A DNA stretch of 48,118 nt from an uncultured Fluviicola sp. Lineage in GTDB: Bacteria; Bacteroidota; Bacteroidia; Flavobacteriales_D; Crocinitomicaceae. The position numbers were made by a program, and so were the translations under genes. Below are positions 17,877-28,300 of the stretch, one piece after another. The stretch covers positions 1 to 48,118 of the forward strand of contig CAJVYC010000020.1 in the NCBI GenBank assembly GCA_913009205.1. The letters are read 5' to 3'. Under the pieces are notes generated by a model, which had not been told where the DNA came from, ran no database searches, and saw only the letters and a program-made list of their open reading frames with translations. How positions within the stretch are numbered: position 1 is the first letter of the stretch; each line of letters begins with the position of its first letter.

Positions 17877-18959
17877 TTACTGTTTAATGAATGTTGACTG
17901 CGCTAACTTTACTCCTGAAAAGATTACGATGGAATAGGCTCCATTGCTTAAGCTTCCAACTTGTATAGATTCTGACACATCCAAAACGCCTTGATTGACG
18001 ATCGATCCTAGTGCATCAACAATTGCAAAAGCTGATCCTGGTTCCATTCCAACGACCTTCAATTCATTAATTACAGGGTTTGGATAAAGCTCAACTTCAA
18101 TGGTCTTTTCATCGATTCCAACAAGAGCAGGATCAAAACTATCACGGAATTCAATACTCGAAACAGTTTCCGTTCCTCCGAAATCAGAAGTTTCAATTCT
18201 AAGAAGTGGTTCCAATTGTCCGTCAGCCAACCATTCGTAGATATAGATATCTGGAATTGCCAATGGAATCGTAATAGGTGCACCGAATACTTCCATTGCC
18301 AGTGAATCTACTTCAGTGATCGTGTGCTTAACTCTAAGAGCATCAAAAGTTCCATAAGGCGTTGCAACAGTTCCCCAACCGTCAACCTCAGACTCTCTAG
18401 TTCTGTATTGAACCCAAACGATATCTTGAATTGGGTTCAAGTCAATTTTTGTATACCCTCTAGATGAATATGTGTTTTGATACATCAATGGAAATTCATA
18501 TCTCATTTCAATCGTATCCGATCTAAAAGGAATTTCTGTTCCATCAATCGCAATAGCAATTCCAACAGATGTAATTGCCGAGCTTGATGCTTTAGAAAAT
18601 TGAAATAAGTCTGTGATGTTAACGGGTAAAATTCCACCCAATTGATCTAAGGGAAGATCATCATTCGGTAAAAAATAAGAGGCTTGATGATCGGTTCCAG
18701 CGAATTGTCCGTAAATAATATTCACCAAAGCAGAAGCATTGGACAAATTTTGGAACTCATACAATTCTTGACTTTCTGCAATCAAGCCTGAATAATCCCA
18801 ATTCCAATTTGCACCAGTAGAAGAAAAATCAATACTAGCGTCTGTTGCACTACTCATGCGAACAGTATCATCTGCATCTGCAAAATCCGATTGATCTATA
18901 AAGATTTGTCCAAATCCTAGAAAAGGAAGGAAGGCAATAGTAGCAGTTAAGAATCTCAT
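17877..18959 (-). CDS. exported protein with T9SS type-A sorting domain
   Basis: 360 residues. Sec signal (ATIAFLPFLGFGQ), an unrecognised mature domain of about 265 residues, and a C-terminal type-A sorting domain starting VELYPNPVINELKV and ending LSNGAYSIVIFSGVKLAQSTFIKQ, which directs secretion through T9SS. It is the last gene of the ECF sigma operon, 39 bp after the lipoprotein gene. It may be a cell-surface effector of that signalling unit; this is inference. Confidence 0.85.
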   Translation of the reverse strand: MRFLTATIAFLPFLGFGQIFIDQSDFADADDTVRMSSATDASIDFSSTGANWNWDYSGLIAESQELYEFQNLSNASALVNIIYGQFAGTDHQASYFLPNDDLPLDQLGGILPVNITDLFQFSKASSSAITSVGIAIAIDGTEIPFRSDTIEMRYEFPLMYQNTYSSRGYTKIDLNPIQDIVWVQYRTRESEVDGWGTVATPYGTFDALRVKHTITEVDSLAMEVFGAPITIPLAIPDIYIYEWLADGQLEPLLRIETSDFGGTETVSSIEFRDSFDPALVGIDEKTIEVELYPNPVINELKVVGMEPGSAFAIVDALGSIVNQGVLDVSESIQVGSLSNGAYSIVIFSGVKLAQSTFIKQ

Positions 18960-18998
18960 CTAGCTAATTTTAATACAAATCTAATGATTCATTTGAGA

Positions 18999-20090
18999 CT
19001 AATTGATCTCTAAGCCAAATACGGTTGCAAATGTCACAGCAACCATCTTTTCGGTAACTAGCTCCATTACAACAGCGTTAACTACACCTGAAACTTTGTA
19101 AACATCATTTCCTTCGGCGTTCTTACCATAAAATTCTACTCCGGTAATTGCCAAAGACGAATTTTTATTATTCGCATATTCAGACAAATAGGTCTTGCCA
19201 TCCGACTTGACCGTCAATCGGATATTAAAATCTTGATTTGGACCTTCATACGTCGAAGACATCTCCATGATAGAGAAACTTTTCGCTGAATAGACATTAT
19301 TTTCTCCGTCAATTATAACTGTCTTTTCACGAACAGTGCCATTGTCAAAATGAACAATTGCCTTCAACCGAGTAGATTCAGGATTTAATTGATGTCCTCC
19401 TATCGATTGACTTGTATAGACTGATGCATCATCAACAAACCATTCAACGCTCTCAACAGCAGCATCTACAGCTGAAATACTTGCATTAATATATCCTCCT
19501 TGCTGTCCTGATTGAAAATCGTATTGAATAGAAAAGTTTGCACTTCGCTCGTATCCAACAATAATATCCTCACATAAGTTATTGATATCGCCATTTGCAA
19601 AAGAAATAAACGCACAAACGCTGTACTTTCCCGGCTCCCTTATCTCAACTTCATCGGTACCAGCAAATGTATTATTGATGTACCAATCTACTTTTGCTAT
19701 TACTTGATTGCTTCCAAGCATCGATTTCGATAAAACAAGCAGTGGATGACTACTGTGAATGGCAAATGTTGGAACGGTGTTCTGAATTTCATCTACCGTA
19801 ATATGGCCAGGTTTATCAACCAATCCATCAAAGATGCCTAGTTCCAATGAAAAATCACCGTTACTAAGCTCCCCTGAAAAGAGATTAACTCCATTGATCA
19901 TCTCGGTACTAGTATGCATAAATGCGTTATCATCTCCTGCAACTAAATCAAATTCCATTCCAGCCATGATCCCACTCAATGTAAAGACAGGGTCATTTGC
20001 TTCGGGTAAATTAATCACCTCTTTAGTACAAGACCCAAGAGACGAAATCCCAACAGCACAAAGCAAAAAATATGTATTTACTTTTCTCAT
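18999..20090 (-). CDS. lipoprotein of the ECF sigma operon
   Basis: 363 residues with a lipoprotein signal (LLCAVGISSLGSC). The body is beta-rich, with at least two Ig/PKD-like stretches (SVEWFVDDASVYTSQ; KVDWYINNTFAGTDEVE). No catalytic motif seen. Its ATG overlaps the TGA of the repeat protein gene (ATGA, 20090-20087), so translation is coupled. Unknown function; probably acts at the envelope with its neighbours. Confidence 0.75.
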   Translation of the reverse strand: MRKVNTYFLLCAVGISSLGSCTKEVINLPEANDPVFTLSGIMAGMEFDLVAGDDNAFMHTSTEMINGVNLFSGELSNGDFSLELGIFDGLVDKPGHITVDEIQNTVPTFAIHSSHPLLVLSKSMLGSNQVIAKVDWYINNTFAGTDEVEIREPGKYSVCAFISFANGDINNLCEDIIVGYERSANFSIQYDFQSGQQGGYINASISAVDAAVESVEWFVDDASVYTSQSIGGHQLNPESTRLKAIVHFDNGTVREKTVIIDGENNVYSAKSFSIMEMSSTYEGPNQDFNIRLTVKSDGKTYLSEYANNKNSSLAITGVEFYGKNAEGNDVYKVSGVVNAVVMELVTEKMVAVTFATVFGLEIN

Positions 20091-21868
20091 TTCTTTCTAA
20101 AAGTCAATGTTTTTCTAATATATATCTGACCATCAATAGGAAGTATATTATTCACTCCATTAATGAAACCTTCGTTTATTGATGGCATTAATTCAACTCC
20201 TATATTCCCACCCAAACTAATTGAAGGTGAAACTATGAACACATACCCAATTGTTGGTTTAACTCCGAACCTATGAAGCCCGTCCATGAATCCAAACAAG
20301 TCTCTTGATTCGTTGTAATCATTATCAAAAGCAAACTCCGTTGTTGATGATCCAACTTCTTCAATATGAACTCTAGAACTCATAACAAATGAAGGACGAA
20401 CACCTAAGTCAATTCGATGTCTTCCTAAGTTGTAGCCAACTCCAATCATTGCTTCGAGTGTATACATCTGTTTGTAATCAATTTTGAATTGGTATACATC
20501 CGATCCAAATCCATACACCTTAGCCGTTCTGTTTAAGACAAGGTCGTCGTGGTTCTCTACAAGAGCATTCACCCCGAAGTTAAATGTCAAGTTCGCTTTG
20601 TGCACTTCCATTCCAATACCGACTCCAAATGAATTTGAAATTTGATCTGAAGGAATAACCAATGATTGGGACAATCCACCTGTTCCTTGTATATAAGCCA
20701 CTGCAAATGCTCCTCTATTGCACATCAGCGGAGAACCTGGCAAAGGCGCCTGTAATGACGAAGAAAGGTCTAAAGGATCTTGAGAACTGTATGTAAGTCT
20801 AAATTCTTCTTCTGTTTCAATAGTAGTTTCTGCAGTTGCTAATTGATCTACCGACAAAGGTTGAGAGGAAATAACATCCTCAGGATTGTTTGATTCGCTT
20901 CCATTAAGAATGGCAGGATTCGCAGTGTTTTCTATAGGCTCAACTAAATTGACATTTCTTGGAGCTCCGTTCGTTGAAGGTGTGCTAGTATTCGGATCTA
21001 TTGAAAGTGTATTTAAGTCTTGACCTATTAGAATCACATTGGTTGGTGGAGTCGATAGTGTAATTGGTGTTTGAGTTAAAACTGGACTTCCAACTGGTAA
21101 AGTAGTGCCCGACATACTCAAAATTCCATCTCCATTACCTCCAGAATTCACCGGTGAACTTTGTACTAAATTTACAGAAGATCCTAATTTGGTTGGATTC
21201 TCAACTTTAGATTGAGAATTTGAAACCTTATTATTACGCGTTTCAATTTTATTTGAATCTGCTGTTACTGTTTTTGAATCGGTAACTGAATTTGCATTCA
21301 TAAATGCCATAACTCCAAGCACACCTGCAAATGAATATGCAGTTACGAACCAAAGGAAGTCTGGTCTGCGTTGTCTGCGGATTCTTCCTTTGAATTCTTC
21401 CCAATACGAAGGCTTGTATTCAAAGGCAAGATCACCTGCGCTTTCCTGATACAGCTGGTCAATTCCGTTGTCTGATAAAACAGCATCTGTAGGAAACGAC
21501 GCATTGAAATCTTTCCAATAAGAGTCTTTATAATCAAATACCAACCCTGCCGCTCCTGCCGCATACATCGCATCAATTTCAACATCTGTTAAAGCTGGTT
21601 TTGGCGAATCTGAAGCCGCTCCATTTGGAAGCGATGCATTGAATTCATTCCAATAATCGTTTTTGTAATCAAAGACAAGACCAGCTGAACTTGCAGCATA
21701 CATACTGTCAATTGCAGTATCCGACAAAGGCGCTTTGGCTCCATCGGCATCTTGTACTTTGGAAAGATGGGCGTCAAATTCATCCCAATAGCCTTTCTTG
21801 TACTCAAAAGCAAGACGTTCGGAACTTTCCGAATACAATTTGTCTATATCTTTATCTGTCCATTTCAT
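20087..21868 (-). CDS. repeat-bearing single-span protein with beta-barrel-like C-terminus; putative anti-sigma component
   Basis: 593 residues from the ATG that overlaps the sigma factor stop (ATGA at 21868-21865). The N-terminal cytoplasmic part holds four repeats with the pattern IDxLYxxSAxxLxFxYKxxYWxEF; the YW pairs fall at residues 27, 72, 117 and 155. A transmembrane segment follows at about 171-190, then a long Ser/Thr/Asn/Pro-rich linker to about residue 370. The C-terminal ~210 residues have barrel-like alternating strands and end TLTFRKK. The layout (cytoplasmic part, inner-membrane span, periplasmic linker, barrel) fits an anti-sigma/sensor partner of the ECF factor. No standard anti-sigma fold recognised. 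Confidence 0.72.
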   Translation of the reverse strand: MKWTDKDIDKLYSESSERLAFEYKKGYWDEFDAHLSKVQDADGAKAPLSDTAIDSMYAASSAGLVFDYKNDYWNEFNASLPNGAASDSPKPALTDVEIDAMYAAGAAGLVFDYKDSYWKDFNASFPTDAVLSDNGIDQLYQESAGDLAFEYKPSYWEEFKGRIRRQRRPDFLWFVTAYSFAGVLGVMAFMNANSVTDSKTVTADSNKIETRNNKVSNSQSKVENPTKLGSSVNLVQSSPVNSGGNGDGILSMSGTTLPVGSPVLTQTPITLSTPPTNVILIGQDLNTLSIDPNTSTPSTNGAPRNVNLVEPIENTANPAILNGSESNNPEDVISSQPLSVDQLATAETTIETEEEFRLTYSSQDPLDLSSSLQAPLPGSPLMCNRGAFAVAYIQGTGGLSQSLVIPSDQISNSFGVGIGMEVHKANLTFNFGVNALVENHDDLVLNRTAKVYGFGSDVYQFKIDYKQMYTLEAMIGVGYNLGRHRIDLGVRPSFVMSSRVHIEEVGSSTTEFAFDNDYNESRDLFGFMDGLHRFGVKPTIGYVFIVSPSISLGGNIGVELMPSINEGFINGVNNILPIDGQIYIRKTLTFRKK

Positions 21869-22434
21869 ATCACCATTCGCTGATTCTGATTCTCCAACCG
21901 TTCTAATTTCTCTCTGAGTGATTTTCTCGCTGTCGACAAGTGCCACTTTGATGTCCCTTCAGACATTTCCAGTAATTCACCAATCTCCCTATGAGAATAC
22001 CCTTCAATTAAATACAGGTTGAAAACTTTAGCAGTAGTTCCAGGTAGCTCTTTTACGAGCATCATTATATTTTCATATCCCAAATTACTTTCAGCGTCAT
22101 TATCGTGTCCTTTTGAGTGAAAATCAAGTTCTCTCTCATTGTCGCTTTTGGTTATTTGCGTATTGTATTTCTTATTCTTTCTATACTCGTCAATCAGGGA
22201 ATTCACCATGAGTCGTTTGGCCCAGGCGTTGAAATTAATTCCTTCATCTACCTTTTTTAAGCCATTAAGAATTTTGAGGAAACCGTTGTTGTATGCTGCA
22301 CGCGCATCTTCTTCATTCTTATTGTATCTGAAGCATACGGGCATAAGCATTGTGAAACAATACTCATACATGAGATTGATCGTTTTTCGATCATCACTAT
22401 TACAGGATTTTATTATTTCTGGTGTGATGTCCAT
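21865..22434 (-). CDS. ECF-type RNA polymerase sigma factor
   Basis: 189-residue ECF sigma factor from the ATG at 22434 (a TTG at 22461 would add nine residues). Region 2 runs from LMYEYCFTMLMPVCFRYNKNEEDA to FNAWAKRLMVNSLIDEYRK. Region 4 with its helix-turn-helix is ELPGTTAKVFNLYLIEGYSHREIGELLEMSEGTSKWHLSTARKSL, given here in part: GYSHREIGELLEMSEG. It is the first gene of a four-gene operon and overlaps the next gene by 4 bp. Likely activates its own operon; target promoter not identifiable. Confidence 0.93.
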   Translation of the reverse strand: MDITPEIIKSCNSDDRKTINLMYEYCFTMLMPVCFRYNKNEEDARAAYNNGFLKILNGLKKVDEGINFNAWAKRLMVNSLIDEYRKNKKYNTQITKSDNERELDFHSKGHDNDAESNLGYENIMMLVKELPGTTAKVFNLYLIEGYSHREIGELLEMSEGTSKWHLSTARKSLREKLERLENQNQRMVI

Positions 22435-22604
22435 TCGATTCTTTAACGGTCTTATTTTCAATATTTTATGTAATTTACATAATTCACGTCGCTTCTCTCC
22501 TCTTCTTCCGAATTAACTTTCCAGTAATATAACGACCTGCATTGGCAAAAGGTTGGAAATCATCAAGAAATTGTGAAATTTGGTGATTGAATGAATTGAG
22601 AACT

Positions 22605-23078
22605 ATGAAACTCCACATTTTAAGACATGCAAAAACTGAGTATTCCTCTCCTTCTGGACATGATATTGATCGCAGGCTGCAACCGCTTGGAATTAAGCAA
22701 GCCTCCTTGTTGAGGGATTATTTTGATTCCCTCACTTCTATAGAGGAAATATGGTGCAGTGATGCTCAGCGAACACGTCAAACTTCAGATATTCTTTTAC
22801 AAGCGATACATCCAAAACCGACTTATCACGTTGATTTGTACTTGGCTTCAAAACAGGACATTCTTCAAAAAATCTGGAATTCTGATTCGAATAAAGAACT
22901 CTTAATTATTGGCCATAATTTTGGCATCTCAGATTTGGTCAGTTACTTCACTCAGGACCGCATCGACTTGCGCACTGGCGAATACATTTGTTTGGAATTC
23001 CATTCAGATTCTTGGGCAAAAACTTCAATGGGAACTGCTATTGTCCTTGATCAGTATCGTCCGGAGGTTTCTTCTTAG
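22605..23078 (+). CDS. sixA: SixA-like phosphohistidine phosphatase
   Basis: 157-residue histidine phosphatase. The RHG-type motif LRHAKTE lies at residues 5-11, the second catalytic His in IIGHNFGISD near residue 108. This short branch acts on phosphohistidine in HPt or PTS-type proteins (SixA); the real substrate here is unknown. ATG at 22605 is chosen because it starts the core strand MKLHILRHAK. The last 41 bp overlap the convergent rhomboid gene. Confidence 0.88.
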   Translation: MKLHILRHAKTEYSSPSGHDIDRRLQPLGIKQASLLRDYFDSLTSIEEIWCSDAQRTRQTSDILLQAIHPKPTYHVDLYLASKQDILQKIWNSDSNKELLIIGHNFGISDLVSYFTQDRIDLRTGEYICLEFHSDSWAKTSMGTAIVLDQYRPEVSS

Positions 23079-23904
23079 GTTCTTTGTAATGGTAGATTAC
23101 TCTTAGCGGATCAAGTGATTGACGTTGTTGCTCTTGAAGGTTATATTGTTCTTGTTGTTGGCGGCGTTGTTCTTCAATTTCTCCTGCCATTCCCTTTTTC
23201 ATTTCTTCAATCTGCTCTTGTCGTTGTCGCTCCTGCGCAACTTTCTCTCTCCAAATCCCCTCGAGGTCAGGTGGCTCTATTCCCAATTCCTTTTCAATCT
23301 CATACATGTATTTTGGCGATTGCGGACCTTGCTTTCTATAAATTATTGCCAAAGAAACTCCTACGACCAAACCTGACAGGTGGCCTTCCCAAGAAATCTG
23401 GGGGTCGGTTGGAAAAATGCCCCACAATAACGAACCATAAATGAAGACAACGAACAGGGAAATCGCTTGAAGCGGAAGGTATTTACGAACGACTCCTGAG
23501 ACAAATAAGAAACCTACCATTGCATAAATAACCCCACTCATCCCGATATGATAGCTATTATTATTTGCGGCAAACAGCCAAACTCCAATCCCAGTAGCTA
23601 ACCAAGAAATCACGAAGACCTTCCATGCGATTTTTTGATAGTAATAAATTATTGCACTTAATAAAATTGCCGTCGGAAGTGAATTATTAATAATGTGTTC
23701 GAAGCCTTCATACGCATGAATCAAGGGCATGAAAAATATTCCTGGAACGGTTGATACCTCGCCGGGCATCACCCCATATTGGTAAAAGTAAATGAAAGGA
23801 AATAAATGATCTGCCCAGTAAACAAGCCACATTGCAACCAGTAATAACACTGGATAAATGATTGCTTCACTTGTCGAACCGAATTGATGATTGCTTCTTT
23901 TCAC
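23038..23904 (-). CDS. rhomboid family intramembrane serine protease
   Basis: 288 residues, six hydrophobic segments. The catalytic Ser is in HIGMSGVIYAMVG (GxSG) and the catalytic His in SWEGHLSGLVVG, spaced as in rhomboids. After the membrane core comes a cytoplasmic tail of about 90 residues with a Gln/Glu/Arg-rich coiled-coil-like stretch. Substrates unknown. Its 3' end overlaps sixA by 41 bp. Confidence 0.9.
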   Translation of the reverse strand: MKRSNHQFGSTSEAIIYPVLLLVAMWLVYWADHLFPFIYFYQYGVMPGEVSTVPGIFFMPLIHAYEGFEHIINNSLPTAILLSAIIYYYQKIAWKVFVISWLATGIGVWLFAANNNSYHIGMSGVIYAMVGFLFVSGVVRKYLPLQAISLFVVFIYGSLLWGIFPTDPQISWEGHLSGLVVGVSLAIIYRKQGPQSPKYMYEIEKELGIEPPDLEGIWREKVAQERQRQEQIEEMKKGMAGEIEEQRRQQQEQYNLQEQQRQSLDPLRVIYHYKEPKKKPPDDTDQGQ

Positions 23905-23978
23905 GACTTTATATTTGTCAAATGTTATGCCTTTGTTGGAAGTGTGACAGAGTGGCAGGTTTTTCGGAGCAGCTGCAC

Positions 23979-24140
23979 CTTTTGGATATTAGAATTTAGA
24001 TGTTAGATTGCTAGTTCCTTAACTTAGGTAAGTAGTTAGAATTTAGGTCTTAGACGTTAGCGAGGCTTAAACCTTGGATTTACTAGTATTAGTTAGAATA
24101 TCATTCAAATCATAACCGTCTAAGATCTAAAATCCAAAAG
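23979..24140. repeat. intergenic block bounded by inverted repeats (MITE-like?)
   Basis: The 302-bp gap between the rhomboid and DUF2480 genes holds no gene. CTTTTGGAT (23979-23987) and ATCCAAAAG (24132-24140) are perfect 9-bp inverted ends, and similarity continues inward (TTTAGATnTTAGA on both arms). Inside, GTTAGAATTTAG repeats directly (23989 and 24036 region). No transposase. Could be a small non-autonomous element or a rearranged intergenic repeat. Confidence 0.45.
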
Positions 24141-24194
24141 GGAGTTTACGACTGATCCAACACTCAAAAGTAAGGAACGAACGTCCCAAATGCC

Positions 24195-24202
24195 TATCTT
24201 TG
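24195..24202 (+). promoter_or_regulatory. -7 box TATCTTTG directly before the DUF2480 start
   Basis: TATCTTTG ends 4 bases before the ATG at 24207, the same arrangement as at 15766. Suggests a leaderless transcript. Confidence 0.5.
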
Positions 24203-24206
24203 TTCC

Positions 24207-24710
24207 ATGGAAGAAATTGTAAACAAAGTCGTGAATAGTGGGTTAATTTCGATTGACTTAGGTAATTATAAACCAAACGTAGCGATTGAAGGAATTGATA
24301 TCACTGATCAATTGTGGCAGGGGCTTGTGTTAAAGGAAAAGGACTTCCGTGTTTGGATCAAGGAAAATGATTGGTCTAAATTCGAAAACAAAGCCGTTTA
24401 CATTCATTGTTCAGCGGATGCAATAGTTCCTACTTGGGCCTACATGTTGATTGGATCTCAATTGGAAAAAGTTGGATCTCATTATATCGTTGGTAGCGAG
24501 AATGATTTGGAGAAAAAACTTATTCTTGATCGCATCAAAGAGGATGACTTGGAGAAATTCAAAGAAGGACGGGTTATTATTAAGGGCTGCGCTGACATTT
24601 CAACTCCTGAATATGCGATGGTTGAATTGGTTCGACATCTTCAGCCTGTTGTGAAAAGCATCATGTATGGAGAGCCTTGCTCAACCGTTCCAGTTTTTAA
24701 GCGGAAATAA
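24207..24710 (+). CDS. DUF2480 family protein
   Basis: 167-residue cytoplasmic protein of a family found almost only in Bacteroidota. Recognised from family-typical segments: GLVLKEKDFR, HCSADAIVPTWAYMLI, VIIKGC, and the C-terminal VVKSIMYGEPCSTVPVFKRK. No known function; conserved Cys and His suggest metal binding, which is a guess. The 3' end overlaps the convergent deacetylase gene by 14 bp. Confidence 0.85.
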   Translation: MEEIVNKVVNSGLISIDLGNYKPNVAIEGIDITDQLWQGLVLKEKDFRVWIKENDWSKFENKAVYIHCSADAIVPTWAYMLIGSQLEKVGSHYIVGSENDLEKKLILDRIKEDDLEKFKEGRVIIKGCADISTPEYAMVELVRHLQPVVKSIMYGEPCSTVPVFKRK

Positions 24711-25308
24711 TATCGAATTCGAGTCCCTTTGATTTAATTATCGCTACCAATTCAGGCAATAGATTTTTCAACCGTTCTTGTGATTTAATATTATCATGAA
24801 CGACTAGAACATCTCCTCCTTTAATTTTTTGTGCCTTGTTAAGTATTAATTCAATTGGCACATTGGAATCGTAGTCATACGAGAGCCACGACCACATAAT
24901 AATTTTATATTTTGCTCTAATGCTCTTAGAATAAAACATAGGCAACCTGCCGTAAGGCGGTCGAAATAAATTAGAAGAAATCAAAGTACTCGCCTCTTCA
25001 ATTGACTTTAAATAGTCTTGTTCAGAAACTTCTGTTCCTTTTTCATGATGCATTGTGTGGTTCCCAACAGCATGTCCTTTTTCGATAATCGTTGATAGCA
25101 AGTCGGGATGCTTTTTAACATTTGCTCCAACGCAAAAAAAAGTGGCTTTGATACTATGTGAATCAAGAAAATCGAGAATCCAAGGAGTTAGATCAGAAGT
25201 GGGGCCATCGTCAAAAGTTAAATACACTTTATTGGATGAAGAAAAACCCCAAACCCTTCTGTGAAAAATCCACTTGAAGGTATTTGGGGTTTTAAAATAT
25301 TTAATCAT
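24697..25308 (-). CDS. polysaccharide deacetylase family protein (NodB fold)
   Basis: 203 residues, carbohydrate esterase family 4. Motif 1 TFDDGP, motif 2 NHTMHH (metal-binding His pair) and motif 3 FRPPYGR are intact, and VLVVHDN supplies the late catalytic His. No clear signal peptide, so the site of action is uncertain. Likely removes acetyl groups from peptidoglycan or another N-acetylated glycan. Its ATG follows directly on the TAA of the DUF2723 gene, so they are co-transcribed. Confidence 0.9.
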   Translation of the reverse strand: MIKYFKTPNTFKWIFHRRVWGFSSSNKVYLTFDDGPTSDLTPWILDFLDSHSIKATFFCVGANVKKHPDLLSTIIEKGHAVGNHTMHHEKGTEVSEQDYLKSIEEASTLISSNLFRPPYGRLPMFYSKSIRAKYKIIMWSWLSYDYDSNVPIELILNKAQKIKGGDVLVVHDNIKSQERLKNLLPELVAIIKSKGLEFDIISA

Positions 25309-28300
25309 TTATTGTTGACCAGGAAAGGGTGCTGGTACTTGACTTCCTCCTGCAGGTGTTCCTTGTCGCTGAGGAGCAGCTTTTTCAGGTGCTTTCAAAT
25401 AACCGTTGCTATATCCCATTGCATTGAATTGATCTTCGATGGTGAATAATTTATTCGCCGTTGGCCCTGCAAGAGTTCCACGATTCACAACTTCTCCTCT
25501 ATCATTCGCCAATGCTTCAATTTTTGTAAGCATTGAAGGCCTAATCGTATTGAACACTTCTTGTAATTTAGCATTAATACGCTTAGCTAATTTACCATTT
25601 GGATCTCCATATTCAGGTTCATTTAAAGCGCTATACATTTTAAAGTAAGCTTCTATAGCAGAATACATATCCTTCATGTTATGCTCGGTATGAGAAGTAA
25701 TTGCAACATTCGCTTTATCGTAATAGTTAATAATTGACTCCAATTGATCACAAACTATCTCTCCTAAACGAGCCGCCTCTTTTTTATCACCAGCAAGCAG
25801 CAATACCTCAACGTATTCGTGCAACACACCGTCAGAATAAGAAGGATATCTTTGTCCTGTAACCTGATCTTTGTAAGGCAAATAACCGGTAACATTCGGT
25901 TCACCATAATCAATAATGAACTCAGCTGGCATTACTTCCAATGATTTCTTGATTAAGGCAATAGCACGTTTTCTATAATCAGCCTTTTGAGCATCTGAAA
26001 GTTGACCAGGAAGAAGAATAGAATCATTACCAGAACTTGGATATCTATCTGCATTAGCAGCAGCAATAGCATAGTCTCTTCCCAATCTAAGGAAATGACT
26101 TCTGTATTGAACCGTGTGCCTTCTAGTATAATAATCCGTAAGAACATCAGGGTTATTCATTTCTCCATAATGGTAGTTATTCATCATGTTATTGTACATT
26201 TTCTCACGATTTATGATTGTTCCTTGCGCAACCAATGCCGTCAATTCGAATGCCATACCGTTTTGCTTAACGTAACCGTTTCTAGCAGAACCATCCAATC
26301 CTTTGTAAAGCGCATCGCCAACTTTCGAAGCTCTTGGAGACGAGAAGTAAATCGGACGTTCCCAATGATTGTTTGCAATAATATCCAGCATCATTACCTG
26401 CTCTCTTGTCAAACCTCCAGCGTCGAATTTGAAACGAATTTCATCTACACATTGGCTCAACTGATCTTTAGTAACAACGTTAGATTTTAATAAATTCTCT
26501 TTATTCACTGGGTATACAAACTCTGAACTAGGGAAAACTCTCAACGTTTGAGTATTGAATGTTACCATGTTATCGTCATTTCTAACGAATGCCATAGCAT
26601 CTTCCAAGTTGGTAACATCCCATCCGTCTTCGAAATCAAAAAGCATTTTTTGGAATTCTCTGATTCTATTTTCGTCGGGTATTGTGACAAGTCCATTTTT
26701 AATAGCATCAAAAATTTCGTATCCCGCAGTCAACTTGGTGTAAGCTGAACCGCCCACATCCTCTCCAACAGGTTTACCTATCAATTGAATGACTTGACGA
26801 ATTCGCGAATTGCTTGGATCTTTAGAAGTTAATCCACTTAACAAAGAGGGAGCATTAGCTGCCATTTTCTGAGCTGCTGCTCTTGTAGCTGCTGGATTTT
26901 GTTTCGCTCTCATTCTAACGATTCTTTCCACAACGTCCCCTTTGGCTCCGTTGTACAACAAATTGAATACATCAGTGAACAATACTTGATCTGTTCCACC
27001 TGCATTCATCAAAATTTGATCTTCACGGAATTTGATCGGTAGAGCTTCAGATTCGTATGCTTTCATTTTCATTTGATCGGTGTACCAATCCGTTTGCATC
27101 AATGATAAATTACACACTCTAATGCTCGTAAACTTACCCTCAACTTCTTGCATATACCAAAGTGGGAAGGTATCGTTATCTCCATTGGTAAACAGGATTC
27201 CGTTGTCTTGACACGAACTCAAATAGTTGTAGGCCAAATCATGTGCAGATGTTTTTAAACTTCTGTCGTGATCATCCCAACCTTGAACGGCCATTATTAA
27301 TGGAACGCAAAGTGTCAATAGAACGGCGACGGATGCTCCTTGGGTATGCTCCTTAAGAATGGATCGTAAACCAATCATTGCCGAAATGACAGCAGCTCCA
27401 AGTCCAAAAATAATCAACCATGAAACTGTTGAAGGCATTCCAACTAAAGAACCTCCAGAATCCATTATCGCGAACAGTACAAGCCCTACACCACCAATAA
27501 TCCCCATTTTTGTAAATTCTTTCGAACCAAAGGATTTGAACGCATCATAAAGTGCATAAACTCCAATTCCAATCCACATTGTAAAGAAATAGAAAGATCC
27601 TGCGAAGGCATAATCACGTTCTCTTGGTTCTAGTGTTTTTTGATTCAAGTAAACGACAATTGCGACACCTGTGAACAGGAACGCGAGGAATACCACAAAA
27701 GCGTCTTTCGGCGCTCGGTAGAAATGAAAGAACAGTCCTATCAGTCCTAAAATCAACGGTAAGAAGAAGAATGAATTATTTGCAGGGTTTTCTTTCGTGA
27801 AATATGGTGCTGCGCTTTGGTCGCCTAAACGAGCGTCATCAACCATGCTAAATCCAGATTTCCAGTTACCACGCATGGATCCACCTCTACTTCCTTGAAT
27901 ATCATTTTGCCGACCGGCGAAATTCCATAAGAAATAACGGGTATACATCCAATTTACTTGATATTTAAAGAAGAAACTGAAATTTTCTCCTGCTGTCGGT
28001 AGACGGTTTTGATCCTTTCCAACTTGAGGGTGATCTACATAATCTATACCTAAAGCATTGGCATCTGCCATAATTTCTTTGGAGAGTTCATCGTTTGCAT
28101 TGTAGCCTGACCACTCCTTATAAGAATCGACCCGTGCTTGGTCTTGCGTCCAGTACATCCTTGGAAAGAACATTGTCTGAGAATAAGTAGGGATTGCATT
28201 CTCTCTATTGCTCGCATTGGACTCAAAATAAGTCTCTTCAACAATAGCGCCTTTCTTTTTGGCATATTCCGTAGCTAGTTTTTCATCTTTAAAAGCTTTG

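Noticed and set aside
17722-17937. 71-codon plus-strand frame over rnpB
   Set aside because: Lies antisense to the RNase P RNA core; composition reflects the RNA, not a protein.
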